From: Dipetalonema caudispina
Taxonomy: Eukaryota > Nematoda > Chromadorea > Rhabditida > Onchocercidae
Assembly: GCA_013365325.1 (NCBI GenBank)
Contig: JABVXV010000666.1
Span: forward strand, 1-16,770
Length of the DNA stretch: 16,770 nucleotides
Direction of reading: 5' to 3'
Shown here: positions 10,601-16,770 of the stretch, piece by piece
How positions within the stretch are numbered: the first letter of the stretch is position 1
Layout: each line of letters opens with the position of its first letter
Program-made: the position numbers and the translations under genes
Notes under the pieces: generated by a model
Database searches by the model: none
What the model was told of the DNA's origin: nothing
What the model saw: the letters and a program-made list of their open reading frames with translations, nothing else

Positions 10601-12707
10601 ATTGCCAAGGAAAAAGCTAATGATAAGAGGGCTTTATTTATTGTAAATACAATGGAACGCGGTGCACAAATCTATGAATTGGTCACTACTACTGCTACAG
10701 AACGGAAAACGTATTTCCCTTCTTTTCTTTTCTTTTTATTTTTCAAAAGAAGATTGACTGGAATGTGAAGTAACTTTAATTATAATGGAGTATTTGAATG
10801 GGGTTTGATTTTGCAAAATTTATGTGAAATTATTTAAACTGTTACTAATAAGTTAAGTTTAAATGTATATAGGTCGATTGCGTGAATGCAGTATTAGTTT
10901 CAAGTTGTGTTGGTTGCTGTCTGGAAAACTTTATGATCATTTTTCTCCTATAAATTTTTGAGTTGTGAAGGATATCACCGATCTTTAAGTTCCGTCTATA
11001 ATCGATCAGTTATATCATCATGAGTTGTAGATTTAATGAATGTTTGATGATTTTTAGGTGGTTCAAACTGATCTCGGATCAAATTGATCTCGTCAAATGT
11101 GAAAATATCAACGCACAACCCAGTATCGGGTAATTATCACTACTTGGATTTCACCATTATATTTGACCGCGCTTATTACTGGTTTCATAATATTCACGAA
11201 ATTATATCATTCAGAAAATATTTCCAAAAATATTGATTCTTTTATAAGTAATAATTTCTGAAATTTTTAGCCCATTCGGTATGGATACAGCAGATAGCGG
11301 ACAGTATCAAACGGAAGATATGGATTTCTGTGAACGAGTACAAATTTCGACACATCCACGGCTTGTTAGTGCTAACGAAATAACGATACAACAGCCAACG
11401 ATCTTGGAACATGCTCAGCCAATTTTAACTCCTACGGAACGGTTACGACGTAATGATGAATTAATTCTGAAAGCTTTACTTGATAAGCAGACAATATTGG
11501 CCGAATTTCTTCCTGGATCAAATGTTTGTCTATTTGCTTTTTTAAATAAACATTTGAAATCATCATTATCATCATCCATGCATACATTATTTACTTATCG
11601 CATTTTTTTCATTGCGAAAAGAAAACTGAAACTTGATTTATCCTATTTGCATTTTAGTTTTTCTTTTTTTTTTTTTTTTCTCCTTGGCAACCATAAAAAT
11701 GATATTGTTTCTGTTAAATATAGAAAATGCAACATTTTCGTCATTTATTTTTTTATCCATTTATTAGAAGAGTAACCTTGCTGAATTGGAAAAGTTAACG
11801 GAACAGCTAACGGGTATGGCTGTTGCGGAATTAAAACAACGAGATGGTCAAGAGTTAGCGATGAGTGCAATTGTACACGGGAATCGCTTACTTGATGCAA
11901 TAAATCAAGGTTAATTTATGTCTTTTCTCTTTTTTTTTTTCCATTTACAGTGGTAAAACTAATTCTTTTAATTTTTGATTTTTGTTAACTATTAAAGGTT
12001 TAAAGTCAAATATCATGCAGATCCATTTCCTAATTTTTCCGACCTTTATTATTTATGGGTTTATCCAACTGAAAATCTTTCTGCTGACAACAAAAAAATT
12101 TCGCTCCGAAATTCAATGAGTGAACTGATTTATTTATTCGTTCATCACACAAAAAAAAAGAGATTGAAGGTTTGAGTGCACGCAAAGATGTGGATGACTC
12201 GAATAGTGGTGCTGTAGTGCTTAAATTGGACAATGTTGAGGATGATGTGCCGACAGTTGCTTGTTATAAATTGACCGCTATCGCAGCACCCTTAATGAAT
12301 CACTTGAAAGCAATGATGCAAGTTATCCAGGATCAACAGAATGAAATCAAAACGATCAAACAACAACTTCATCAATACAAAGTATTGCTTCATAATTTTA
12401 ATATAATTTGAAATTAATTACAGTTTAAGTTAATTTTATTTTTATCACAACGGTTTTATTTTAATAAATGAAATTTGTGATAATGTTGGAAGAATAAAAA
12501 TGATTAACATATTTCTTCTAGGAACTTGCGAATGGTACGAATCAAAGCGATGACAAGGAAACAATAACGGAAAATGTTGATTGTAAACAGGTGTTATCTG
12601 ATGCGGAAACAGAAAGGCGTAAGCGGTTACAAACTAAACGACAGCGCAATACAGCAGTAACTCTCTCAGCAGCATCCATACATCCTCATTCTCCGACAAA
12701 TAGTTGA
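520..12707 (+). CDS. rhgf-1: Rho guanine-nucleotide exchange factor, PDZ-RhoGEF/LARG family (5'-partial, 25 exons)
   Basis: The spliced product should catalyse GDP/GTP exchange on Rho GTPase downstream of G-alpha-12/13 at the plasma membrane. Exons: 520-647, 984-1064, 1920-2042, 3472-3573, 4623-4730, 4846-5001, 5097-5229, 6018-6208, 6785-7010, 7182-7372, 7476-7577, 7650-7827, 7954-8057, 8181-8277, 8536-8695, 8935-9111, 9188-9411, 9555-9681, 9775-9916, 10550-10710, 11058-11129, 11271-11523, 11768-11909, 12170-12381, 12522-12707. All introns are GT-AG, and all splice phases agree, giving 1257 residues and a TGA stop. Domains in order are PDZ (last strand only), helical linker, RGS-like, C1, DH, PH and a coiled-coil tail. 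A C1 finger between RGS-like and DH is the invertebrate form (C. elegans rhgf-1, Drosophila RhoGEF2); vertebrate ARHGEF11/12 lack it. The start codon and most of the PDZ domain lie upstream. The family call is from recognised motifs, not a search. Exact ends of a few exons, noted in their entries, are less certain. Confidence 0.88.
648..983 (+). other. intron (336 nt)
   Basis: AT-rich intron with several poly-A and poly-T runs; no open segment with domain similarity. Acceptor ATATTTTAG at 975-983. Confidence 0.85.
984..1064 (+). CDS. exon b: helical linker between PDZ and RGS-like domain
   Basis: 27 codons (residues 43-69), phase 0 at both ends. The peptide is strongly charged (RKEEWKRKRVKIIRQMLEEE) and predicted helical. 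It aligns by eye with the KVEILRKMLQKEQE helix after the PDZ of ARHGEF11, so placement between PDZ and RGS-like is supported by order as well as frame. Confidence 0.87.
1078..1112. repeat. poly-T/poly-A inverted repeat and A tract
   Basis: TTTTTTTTTCT and AGAAAAAAAAA flank a two-base AA centre, giving a perfect 11-bp inverted repeat; the A run then continues. It lies just inside the intron donor. Confidence 0.85.
1620..1654. repeat. 35-nt poly-T tract
   Basis: Uninterrupted run of T inside an intron. Its exact length is likely to be polymorphic or affected by sequencing error. Confidence 0.95.
1920..2042 (+). CDS. exon c: coiled-coil linker
   Basis: 41 codons (residues 70-110), phase 0 at both ends. 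It contains a heptad-like segment, LERALQRIESLQNQLRNIE, matching by eye the IPQLQEQL coil in ARHGEF11. Acceptor TTTAG, donor CAG|GTATTT. In this family the region between PDZ and RGS-like is thought to be extended and helical. Confidence 0.87.
2790..2864. repeat. purine-rich tract
   Basis: 26 consecutive A followed by GA-rich sequence with a direct repeat AAGGAGGAAAAA at 2832-2843 and 2850-2861. It is partly complementary to the pyrimidine tract 3141-3184 downstream in the same intron. Confidence 0.85.
3058..3330. repeat. pyrimidine-rich low-complexity stretch
   Basis: The sense strand is dominated by C and T, including a 14-nt-plus T run near 3171-3184 and CT dinucleotide repeats near 3278-3323. 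The open frame inside it (mostly Leu, Phe, Ser) reflects composition and is not called as a gene. Confidence 0.8.
3472..3573 (+). CDS. exon d: acidic segment leading into the RGS-like domain
   Basis: 34 codons (residues 111-144). The segment VEIIAMEEETDDDGSE aligns by eye with the IIGAEDEDF element just before the RGS-like fold in ARHGEF1/11, which contacts G-alpha-13. The conserved Phe of that element is not visible here. The acceptor was set at ATTCAG|GAA because the earlier CCAG (3448-3451) would lead to an in-frame TGA after 11 codons. Donor AAT|GTTAGC is weaker than average. Confidence 0.76.
3574..4622 (+). other. intron (1049 nt)
   Basis: AT-rich, with no coding segment seen on either strand. 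Short frames on the opposite strand are rich in Phe, Lys and Ile and look like composition only. Acceptor TTAATTTTCAG at 4612-4622. Confidence 0.8.
4623..4730 (+). CDS. exon e: RGS-like domain, first helices
   Basis: 36 codons (residues 145-180), phase 0. FADLKTHPAHLAAFINYLL matches the family signature FQSxxxLKSRPAHLAVFLHHV, which is diagnostic of the RGS-like domain of Rho GEFs that bind G-alpha-12/13. Donor GTA|GTATGG. Confidence 0.93.
4846..5001 (+). CDS. exon f: RGS-like domain, central helices
   Basis: 52 codons (residues 181-232), phase 0. FFYLITDAYQ corresponds to the LLCYLYSDLYK helix of ARHGEF11. Then W/F-rich helices IFSTFLIPNSPLSW follow in the place of the HQFFLDRSAHLKV segment. 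Acceptor GAAATTTCAG, donor AAG|GTCTAG; the next in-frame codon after the donor is a stop. Confidence 0.92.
5097..5229 (+). CDS. exon g: RGS-like domain, last helices
   Basis: 44 codons plus one base (residues 233-276, phase 1). DINEHLADFRQKRLIGLG, completed in the next exon, matches EVQRHLEDFRQKRSMGL of ARHGEF11 almost residue for residue. The splice across this junction makes the Gly codon G|GA. Confidence 0.94.
5230..6017 (+). other. intron (788 nt)
   Basis: AT-rich. Two overlapping open frames on opposite strands around 5637-5866 show no recognisable domain. Acceptor AATATACAG at 6009-6017. Confidence 0.82.
6018..6208 (+). CDS. exon h: C-terminal helices after the RGS-like domain
   Basis: Two bases completing Gly277, then 63 codons (278-340). 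It encodes a helical stretch, with SLENMLNSVNQDLENCES and LAIISALATIIK. In vertebrate members the same place holds a long helical hairpin after FRQKR. Donor AAG|GTAAAT is close to consensus. Confidence 0.92.
6209..6784 (+). other. intron (576 nt)
   Basis: AT-rich with T runs near 6230 and 6256; nothing coding seen. Acceptor CATATCTTCAG at 6774-6784. Confidence 0.85.
6785..7010 (+). CDS. exon i: linker and first half of C1 zinc finger
   Basis: 75 codons plus one base (residues 341-415). The C1 domain starts at His384; Cys397, Cys400 and Cys414 follow with the spacing H-X12-C-X2-C-X13-C. A basic stretch (KMAPKRSIQVKGH) precedes it, which could help membrane contact. The donor is CAA A|GTAATC; reading on would reach a stop after 19 codons. 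Confidence 0.95.
7182..7372 (+). CDS. exon j: second half of C1 zinc finger and linker
   Basis: Splicing rebuilds Asn416, then Cys417, His422, Cys425 and Cys433 complete the zinc pattern C-X2-C-X4-H-X2-C-X7-C. The rest (434-479) is a Gly/Lys/Ser-rich linker. The donor AAG|GTTCGG is unusual, but it is the one that keeps frame with the next exon. Confidence 0.9.
7476..7577 (+). CDS. exon k: Ser-rich linker
   Basis: 34 codons (residues 480-513), phase 0. It contains STSSDSGIGTD and the basic-serine motif SRSQSMRSR, both looking like phosphorylation segments. Acceptor AGTTTTAG, donor CGG|GTCAGT. No fold is expected. Support comes from frame continuity, splice sites and codon-like composition rather than from family similarity. 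Confidence 0.8.
7650..7827 (+). CDS. exon l: charged linker
   Basis: 59 codons plus one base (residues 514-572, phase 1). Arg/Ser- and Glu-rich: GRRGRSAFSWGG, a PPEEGEE patch, then RPRRARSDMDSED with an RRxRS basophilic kinase-type site at Ser548. GC content is higher than in the flanking introns, as in the other exons. If the intron is not removed, translation stops after 12 further codons. Confidence 0.87.
7954..8057 (+). CDS. exon m: linker before DH domain
   Basis: Two bases completing Gly573, then 34 codons (574-607): SSSVSHVSGGDEEVRRL and on to an acidic end, GDSDLE. The acceptor is set at GAGTTCAG|GAAG because it alone gives a good AG with matching phase; the upstream sequence is purine-rich rather than pyrimidine-rich. 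The donor is GAG|GTACTC. Confidence 0.78.
8181..8277 (+). CDS. exon n: segment N-terminal to DH and start of DH
   Basis: 32 codons plus one base (residues 608-639). LKPKEKKRQEVIN matches LKPCEIKRQEVIN of ARHGEF11 at the entry to the DH domain. The preceding VPSLESFVGWEIVRR lies where vertebrate members have the GEF-switch helix. Confidence 0.95.
8278..8535 (+). other. intron (258 nt)
   Basis: AT-rich; acceptor CATCTTTTAG at 8526-8535. Splicing rebuilds Glu640 (G|AA), the conserved acidic residue of DH region CR1. Confidence 0.88.
8536..8695 (+). CDS. exon o: DH domain, CR1 and following helices
   Basis: Completes Glu640, then 52 codons (641-692, phase 2). With the previous exon it reads INELFHTERTHVRNLK, the classic CR1 helix of DH domains, which contacts switch I of Rho. 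The following VFYKPMV and FPNLEELLEVH match the family helices at this place. Confidence 0.97.
8935..9111 (+). CDS. exon p: DH domain, middle helices
   Basis: One base completing Arg693, then 58 codons (694-751, phase 2). GDVGLLMEDLFDGENGAK and ATATFCQHQQHALDILRQ align with the GEDLLTWF and AATFCSNQPFALEMIKSRQ helices of ARHGEF11. Confidence 0.95.
9188..9411 (+). CDS. exon q: DH domain, CR2 and CR3
   Basis: One base completing Arg752, then 74 codons (753-826, phase 1). CRKLQLKDMLPVEMQRLVKY is the CR3 helix, the most conserved part of the DH domain, forming the Rho-binding face that displaces nucleotide and magnesium. The preceding FLIEAECNPLCR matches FVQDAESNPLCR. This exon alone identifies the family. 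Confidence 0.98.
9555..9681 (+). CDS. exon r: end of DH domain and DH-PH linker
   Basis: Two bases completing Ala827, then 41 codons (828-868, phase 2). VNTAKRNAENLRRLEELQKR is the long last DH helix that runs into the PH domain. The acceptor lies in a TTTTAGCAG tandem; use of the first AG keeps the same helix length as vertebrate members. Confidence 0.95.
9775..9916 (+). CDS. exon s: PH domain, first strands
   Basis: One base completing His869, then 47 codons (870-916, phase 0). KLIHDGPLTWRCSRNKMVEL then LHVVLLENVLILL are the first PH strands and match KMIHEGPLVWKV and LYTLLLEDILVLL of ARHGEF11. Acceptor TATTTGCAG. Confidence 0.97.
9917..10549 (+). other. intron (633 nt) with a hairpin
   Basis: No coding segment seen. 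The middle part (about 10090-10270) is less AT-rich than the flanks and contains a perfect 13-bp inverted repeat. Several AGs occur near the acceptor; GGCTTTAG|GAG at 10549 keeps frame, and the nearer TTTTAG at 10533-10538 is followed directly by TAA. Confidence 0.85.
10222..10256. repeat. 13-bp perfect inverted repeat (hairpin) in intron
   Basis: TATTCATTGCAGT at 10222-10234 and ACTGCAATGAATA at 10244-10256 are exact reverse complements separated by 9 nt. Short complementary pieces ATTGTT and AACAAT lie further out (near 10193 and 10269). Function is unknown; it may be a structured RNA element, a small transposon remnant, or chance. Confidence 0.85.
10550..10710 (+). CDS. exon t: PH domain, later strands and start of C-terminal helix
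   Basis: 53 codons (917-969) plus two bases. DKRALFIVNTMERGAQIYEL matches NKALFVISMSDNGAQIYEL of ARHGEF11, including the exposed hydrophobic positions (Phe946, Val948) that bind Rho-GTP in related GEFs. Then ATERKT leads to the invariant PH-helix Trp in the next exon. Confidence 0.96.
10711..11057 (+). other. intron (347 nt)
   Basis: AT-rich; nothing coding seen. Donor AAC|GTATTT, acceptor GATTTTTAG at 11049-11057. Confidence 0.87.
11058..11129 (+). CDS. exon u: end of PH C-terminal helix
   Basis: One base completing Thr970, then Trp971 and 22 further codons (to 993, phase 2). TWFKLISDQI is the C-terminal alpha helix of the PH domain with its hallmark Trp. The last residues KCENINAQPSI leave the domain. 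Donor CGG|GTAATT. Confidence 0.93.
11271..11523 (+). CDS. exon v: C-terminal tail with a helical block
   Basis: One base completing Gly994, then 84 codons (995-1078, phase 0). The first half is polar and probably disordered. TPTERLRRNDELILKALLDK, continuing to QTILAEFL (1047-1074), is a strong amphipathic helix of conserved look. Donor AAT|GTTTGT; reading through would enter intron sequence for another 84 codons. Confidence 0.9.
11768..11909 (+). CDS. exon w: C-terminal tail, helical
   Basis: 47 codons plus one base (1079-1125, phase 1). LAELEKLTEQLTGMAVAEL and AMSAIVHGNRLLDAINQ look helical. Acceptor TTTATTAG at 11760-11767, donor AAG|GTTAAT. No named domain recognised. Confidence 0.88.
12170..12381 (+). 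CDS. exon x: C-terminal coiled coil
   Basis: Two bases completing Gly1126, then 70 codons (1127-1196, phase 0). An acidic stretch is followed by a coiled-coil-like segment, LKAMMQVIQDQQNEIKTIKQ (about 1167-1198 with the next exon). In vertebrate ARHGEF11/12 the C terminus mediates oligomerisation, so a similar role is possible. The acceptor is uncertain: 12169 and 12160 are both in frame and differ by three residues (Glu-Ile-Glu). Upstream sequence is A-rich with no pyrimidine tract. Confidence 0.82.
12522..12707 (+). CDS. exon y: last exon, C-terminus and stop
   Basis: 61 codons (1197-1257) then TGA at 12705-12707. It begins ELANGTNQSDD, contains a basic run (ERRKRLQTKRQR) that could act in nuclear or membrane targeting, and ends with SPTNS. 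The acceptor TTTCTTCTAG is good. The C-terminus does not look like a PDZ ligand. Confidence 0.9.
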   Translation, partial: ELANGTNQSDDKETITENVDCKQVLSDAETERRKRLQTKRQRNTAVTLSAASIHPHSPTNS

Positions 12708-13453
12708 TTATGCTTTTCAGGTTCAATTATGTTTTCTTTGCTTCCCATATTTTTCGTGAACTTGTTTTCCTTTTTATTGCATTTTTCTTCTTTTCTTTTT
12801 TTTTTTTTCTTGAAATTTCGCAAAAATTTTAATCTCGATTTGGTTATGATTGTTGGTGTTTTCTTGAGAATGTGTTGAAACTTATATATTGATAGAAATT
12901 GGAGGAGAAAAATTTTTAAATTATTTCATGCTTACGAAATGAATCATTACATCGAAGGGTTTTGAAGGAGACTTATGTACAAGTTATTTTTTTTTTTTCT
13001 TCCTTATTGTATTTCTTAATATATTCATCTTTCGTATAAAAATTTTGAGATATTGATTGTGAATATTTTCTACTTTATTCTACCCAATTTCCCAAATATA
13101 CCGTGCAAAGAACTTTTCTATTACATATATTAATGATATTAATTACGGGATTATGCTATTCTTCAAATTTCTTAATTCCCAAATAATTTTTTTGGTAGAT
13201 AAATGAGGAAATCAGATATATTTATTTTTGATCGAAAGTGATATGTTCTTTAAATTACTCAGTAAACATACATAATCATCAGTGTTCAAATTTTGTAAAG
13301 AAAAAAGACCTATGTTTCATTTTGAATTGCAAAAAAAAAAATTCCGAACAGTGCTTTGTTGTTTTATTTGTCATCATATCACCGGTGTATGCAGTAACTT
13401 AAAAAATATTTTTCCAAATTCATTTAATTTGAAAATTATCATTTCGGTTTGTA

Positions 13454-13459
13454 AATAAA
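13454..13459 (+). promoter_or_regulatory. candidate poly(A) signal AATAAA
   Basis: First AATAAA downstream of the stop codon, about 750 nt after it, followed by AT-rich sequence and a T run at 13485-13491. Confidence 0.35.
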
Positions 13460-14006
13460 AAAAGATTCTTCAAATATTCAATGCATTTTTTGCTTCAATT
13501 AATTTTTAGTTCATTTGTGATATCAACTGGAATTTCATAGTAACTAGAAAAATTTTGACTATTTATTGTGCATAATTTTCATTTTTTATTTTGGTGCATT
13601 ATTATTATATCATTTGATGCATTATCATACCTTTATTTTAAATAAGTCGAAGTAGATTCGTATTATGAATTTCCTAAATGAAAAATTGTACAAAATATCA
13701 ACCATTTCTGGTTTTCATTAAATTAAATTAAAAAAGACTTCATGCAGCAAAAAGCGTAATAGGATTTCTTCGTCGATAAGTTTCACTTTTTATGTCTGAA
13801 AAAAAAGGACGATTCCAAGAAATTGTTTGAAATTTGATCTAAACTTCGACAGTTTTAAAATTTTAAAATCGAAATTTTCAAAGTCACTAATGAACTTGTA
13901 AATGGATCGAGCTGTTCCTCTTTTTTTTTTTTATGAAACATAAAATGAATTATGAAATGTTGTTTGATGTATTTTGTTTGTTAAAACATAAAATATGGTG
14001 TATTAC

Positions 14007-14017
14007 AATAAAATAAA
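14007..14017 (+). promoter_or_regulatory. overlapping candidate poly(A) signals
   Basis: Two overlapping AATAAA hexamers (14007-14012 and 14012-14017), followed by GGTTTTGTTCG and a T tract, which resembles a downstream GU/U-rich element. Confidence 0.45.
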
Positions 14018-15036
14018 CTGGTTTTGTTCGCTATCTTTTTTTTTTTCAACGGGTTCGTGGTCTTTAATGAGCCAGTTATAAATTGTTTTCGTCTGGGCTG
14101 TTGTTCTTTCGGGTCAATATCAGTAAATGGTTGGATGAATGTTACTACGCAAATTAAACGCTCGAAATATCATGTAGGAATTGTTGCGTTGAAGAATAAA
14201 AAAAAAAAAAAAGCAAAAGAAAACGAAAAAAAAAAACGAAATCTCATTTACTCTGTTGTAATACAAAACTTTTAAATTTGTGGATTGAATTAGAATTTGA
14301 TAAAATATTGCTTCTTATCATTATTAACAAATTCGAGAATGATTTAACTTCTTCATTCCTTATTATTTATTTGAAGCAACGAAAGATCAAAGGATTGCAT
14401 TAGTAAGAGAAATCAATTTCTCATATCATTGAATTTGTTAACCTATTTATCTCATTCATACAAGAAATCTTCCTAATTAATACATCTCTAACAACAACTA
14501 TTACATAAAAATTAACACTAATGAATTTTACGAATTTCTCATCATTTTAAACAAATAATTGTATATTTAAAGATTACGCCAATTTTTTTTTTGAGAAGAA
14601 AGTTGTAATAATAATACCTTACTTCGTTGCAATTTCAGCAACATCCATTATTTGCTTTTTATTTGTCCTCTCTCTTCCCCTTTCCCTAAATTTTTACCTT
14701 TCTTGAGAAGTAAAAAGTATGAAATTGAAAGATTTCAGATTTTTTCATTGATAATAAAAACTTATTAGAGTTTTGATTCAAACCACAATAAGGAAGTAAA
14801 CGATCAAATGAAAAAAATGACTTGTTAAAATTTGAATGATTTCATCCTTGCTACTAAAGATTGATAGCCTAATTATTTAGTAATTTACATTACAACTTCA
14901 GTAAATAAAATGTTATTTAATTGTTTGCGAAATTTTAGTCTGATCAAACAAAAACACTGTAATTTAAAGGAAACTTTTTTTATTGTTTCCATGATTTTTC
15001 TCAATGATTATTTGCACAATATTTTGTGGAAAATTG

Positions 15037-15062
15037 TTTTTTTTTTTTTTTTTTTTTTTTTT
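15037..15062. repeat. 26-nt poly-T tract
   Basis: Uninterrupted T run in the 3' flank. Confidence 0.95.
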
Positions 15063-15690
15063 GCTAAATTCCTTAATGATTTGCGAATAAAAATTGAAGT
15101 TATCCACTTTGAGTGAAACAAATGATAGTTGATAGTTCTCTCTAAAGGGAAGTTCATTGCCAATTTTGTCTGGATTATATGAAGTTTTGAATTTCGAAAG
15201 TTTCATACAACTGACCTGACTTCATTCTTTTATCATTTCAATATACCAGTTTCTTTGTTGGCCCTTTTTTTCCCAAGGGTGTTTTTCAATTTCTTTTTTT
15301 TTTTCCTTTTTTGATCCTTTTATTCTTTCATTGCTATTAACCTAATTTCAAACATGTGCCTGATTAATTACTTGATCATACTTTTCGTTGGTTAAAAAAA
15401 AGTTCCGGGAAATTTTTGTTAATTTCAGAAAACTTTCCCTGGATAACAATTTTTTCTTCGCTTTCAAAGATGAATTATTGTTGAATTTTGAAAGAAAGAA
15501 AAATAGGATAAACTTACTGAGCTTTTACCAATAAATCTTACCAAATACCGTCTTACCAAATATAGAAACAACGATAGGAATATTATATGGAAAGCGATCC
15601 GTCAGGATGATAACTAAATGAAATTTAAAAAGTTAGTACAACAAAAATTGTAATTGGATAGTTCATGTGATATCAATGTATAAAATTTAA

Positions 15691-15720
15691 TGTTAAAATT
15701 TAGTCAACTAAAATTTAACA
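15691..15720. repeat. 14-bp inverted repeat with one mismatch
   Basis: TGTTAAAATTTAGT, a CA spacer, then ACTAAAATTTAACA. The arms pair at 13 of 14 positions. In such AT-rich DNA this may be chance. Confidence 0.75.
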
Positions 15721-16770
15721 TATCATCTATTTGCTTTTGTGATTTAATCATTCCGTTCATAATTATTTGCCCTTTTATTCAGTTTTGTTGACGACATCAT
15801 AACATTATTAAATTTTAAAATTATAGATAATTTTAGGGTTCTACCAATTTGGTATTAAATATTTACATAAATTTCAAGTTATAACTTATCCACGCAATGT
15901 TTCACCTTATGAAGATGAAAAAAAAAAAAACGTTGAAGTCATTAAACATTATTTCTACATTTAGGTAAGAGATGGAAAATGCATCGTATCATGGTTAAAT
16001 TTCATGAAGCAGCTACCAAATATTGGTTTAAGCTATAAGTGAAAAGCTGTTCTGTTGTGACGAGGTATATTTCGGACGGTTTTGGAAAATTTGTTGTTAA
16101 TTATCCGCATCTTCTTTTCTGTCAATCTATTATCAGTTGGTTGACGAATTAATTGATTTTCCTGTCATATTCCGATTCAATTTTAGAATTTAGGTCGAAA
16201 TTTAGGTTGCAGTTCTTTCAAGAGAGACAAAAAACGGAGATGGGAAAAAATGGAAAGAAGTGTAGCTATTTCGTAAATATTCCTTATTTGAATTACTGTT
16301 ATCGTAGTTTTCATCTCACAATATCAATGTTTTTCTTTTCAAACTATCGTTATCATCATTTTTATCCTATGAATATCACATATTCTTCCTTTCATACCAA
16401 AAACATCCTGTGAATAGAAGCTTTTAGTTTGGATGGAAGGATTCATCCAATGGTATATGATTTGGATGATCAATGTATTTAAATTATTTTTTTTTTCAAA
16501 TAGAATTTTTGTAATGCTTATAGAATTTGATACCATCCCATATCGCAGATACAACAGTACTGTAAATCTATGATTTTCACATCAAGATTATTTCATTCAC
16601 ATGTTATTTAACAAGAAAAAAAAAAATCAACTAAAATTTTCACGTATTTTCTATCCAATTTTTTTCTTTTATTACCAAACAAAAAAATTTTGACCTTGAA
16701 ATTTGCAGTTTCCAGTTATTCTGAATCTCCCCTTTTTTTTTTTACGATTTATTCCACTTCCCGACCTCTC

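Larger units (their letters stand above)
12708..14035 (+). other. probable 3' UTR (end uncertain)
   Basis: Non-coding AT-rich sequence following the stop. Candidate AATAAA signals lie at 13454-13459, 14007-14012 and 14012-14017. The last two overlap and are followed by a GT/T-rich stretch, a usual arrangement for cleavage. Length would be about 0.75 or 1.3 kb. The transcript end cannot be fixed from sequence alone. Confidence 0.45.
14036..16770. other. intergenic AT-rich region, no gene seen
   Basis: Open frames on both strands here are short, rich in Lys, Asn, Phe and Ile, and show no domain. Holds poly-A near 14198-14240, a 26-nt poly-T at 15037-15062, a near-perfect inverted repeat at 15691-15720, and a small inverted repeat near 16430-16451 (TTGGATG...CATCCAA). 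A piece at about 14046-14190 is less AT-rich than its surroundings. An exon of a neighbouring gene with long introns cannot be excluded. Confidence 0.65.

Noticed and set aside
11281..11775. Intronless 164-residue gene
   Set aside because: The first 81 codons are the tail exon of the Rho GEF; after 11523 the frame runs through AT-rich intron sequence and loses its character.
14024..14275. Small gene ending in a Lys-rich tail
   Set aside because: Starts in a T tract and ends in A tracts; no recognised domain. Kept only as a low-interest finding.
16153..16554. Open frames on both strands near the window end
   Set aside because: Composition typical of AT-rich non-coding DNA, with no domain or convincing splice structure.

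Overview
The window is AT-rich eukaryotic DNA with many introns. Splice sites are nematode-like: most acceptors end in TTTCAG, TTTTAG or similar, and introns range from 72 nt to 1.4 kb. Poly-A and poly-T tracts are abundant. Base composition, intron style and protein similarity suggest a parasitic nematode, possibly a filarial worm; genus and species cannot be told from the sequence.

The window holds one recognisable gene, on the + strand from 520 to 12707. Its 25 exons join without a break in reading frame to 1257 residues plus a stop. It encodes a Rho guanine-nucleotide exchange factor of the PDZ-RhoGEF/LARG family (vertebrate ARHGEF11/ARHGEF12, Drosophila RhoGEF2, C. elegans rhgf-1). The 5' end, including most of the PDZ domain, lies upstream of the window. 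Residue numbers below count from the first complete codon, at 522. Order of parts: last PDZ strand (1-10), helical linker (44-107), acidic segment and RGS-like domain (about 126-340), C1 zinc finger (384-433), a Ser/Arg-rich linker (434-607), DH domain (about 632-848), PH domain (about 866-980), then a tail with a conserved helical block (1047-1074) and a coiled coil (about 1167-1198).

Layout: 1-310 is an (ATT)n microsatellite inside the intron upstream of the first visible exon. 520-5229 holds the PDZ end, linker and most of the RGS-like domain, spread over long introns. 6018-8277 holds the end of the RGS-like region, the C1 finger and the linker. 8181-11129 holds DH-PH. 11271-12707 holds the tail and stop. 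12708-16770 is non-coding as far as I can see: a probable 3' UTR with candidate poly(A) signals at 13454, 14007 and 14012, then intergenic AT-rich DNA with a few inverted repeats.

In the family model, the RGS-like domain receives active G-alpha-12/13, the C1 finger may help at membranes, the DH domain loads Rho with GTP, and the PH domain binds Rho-GTP for positive feedback. I found no unknown multi-gene system here. The points worth attention are substitutions at family hot spots, two possible alternative-splice acceptors and an intronic hairpin.
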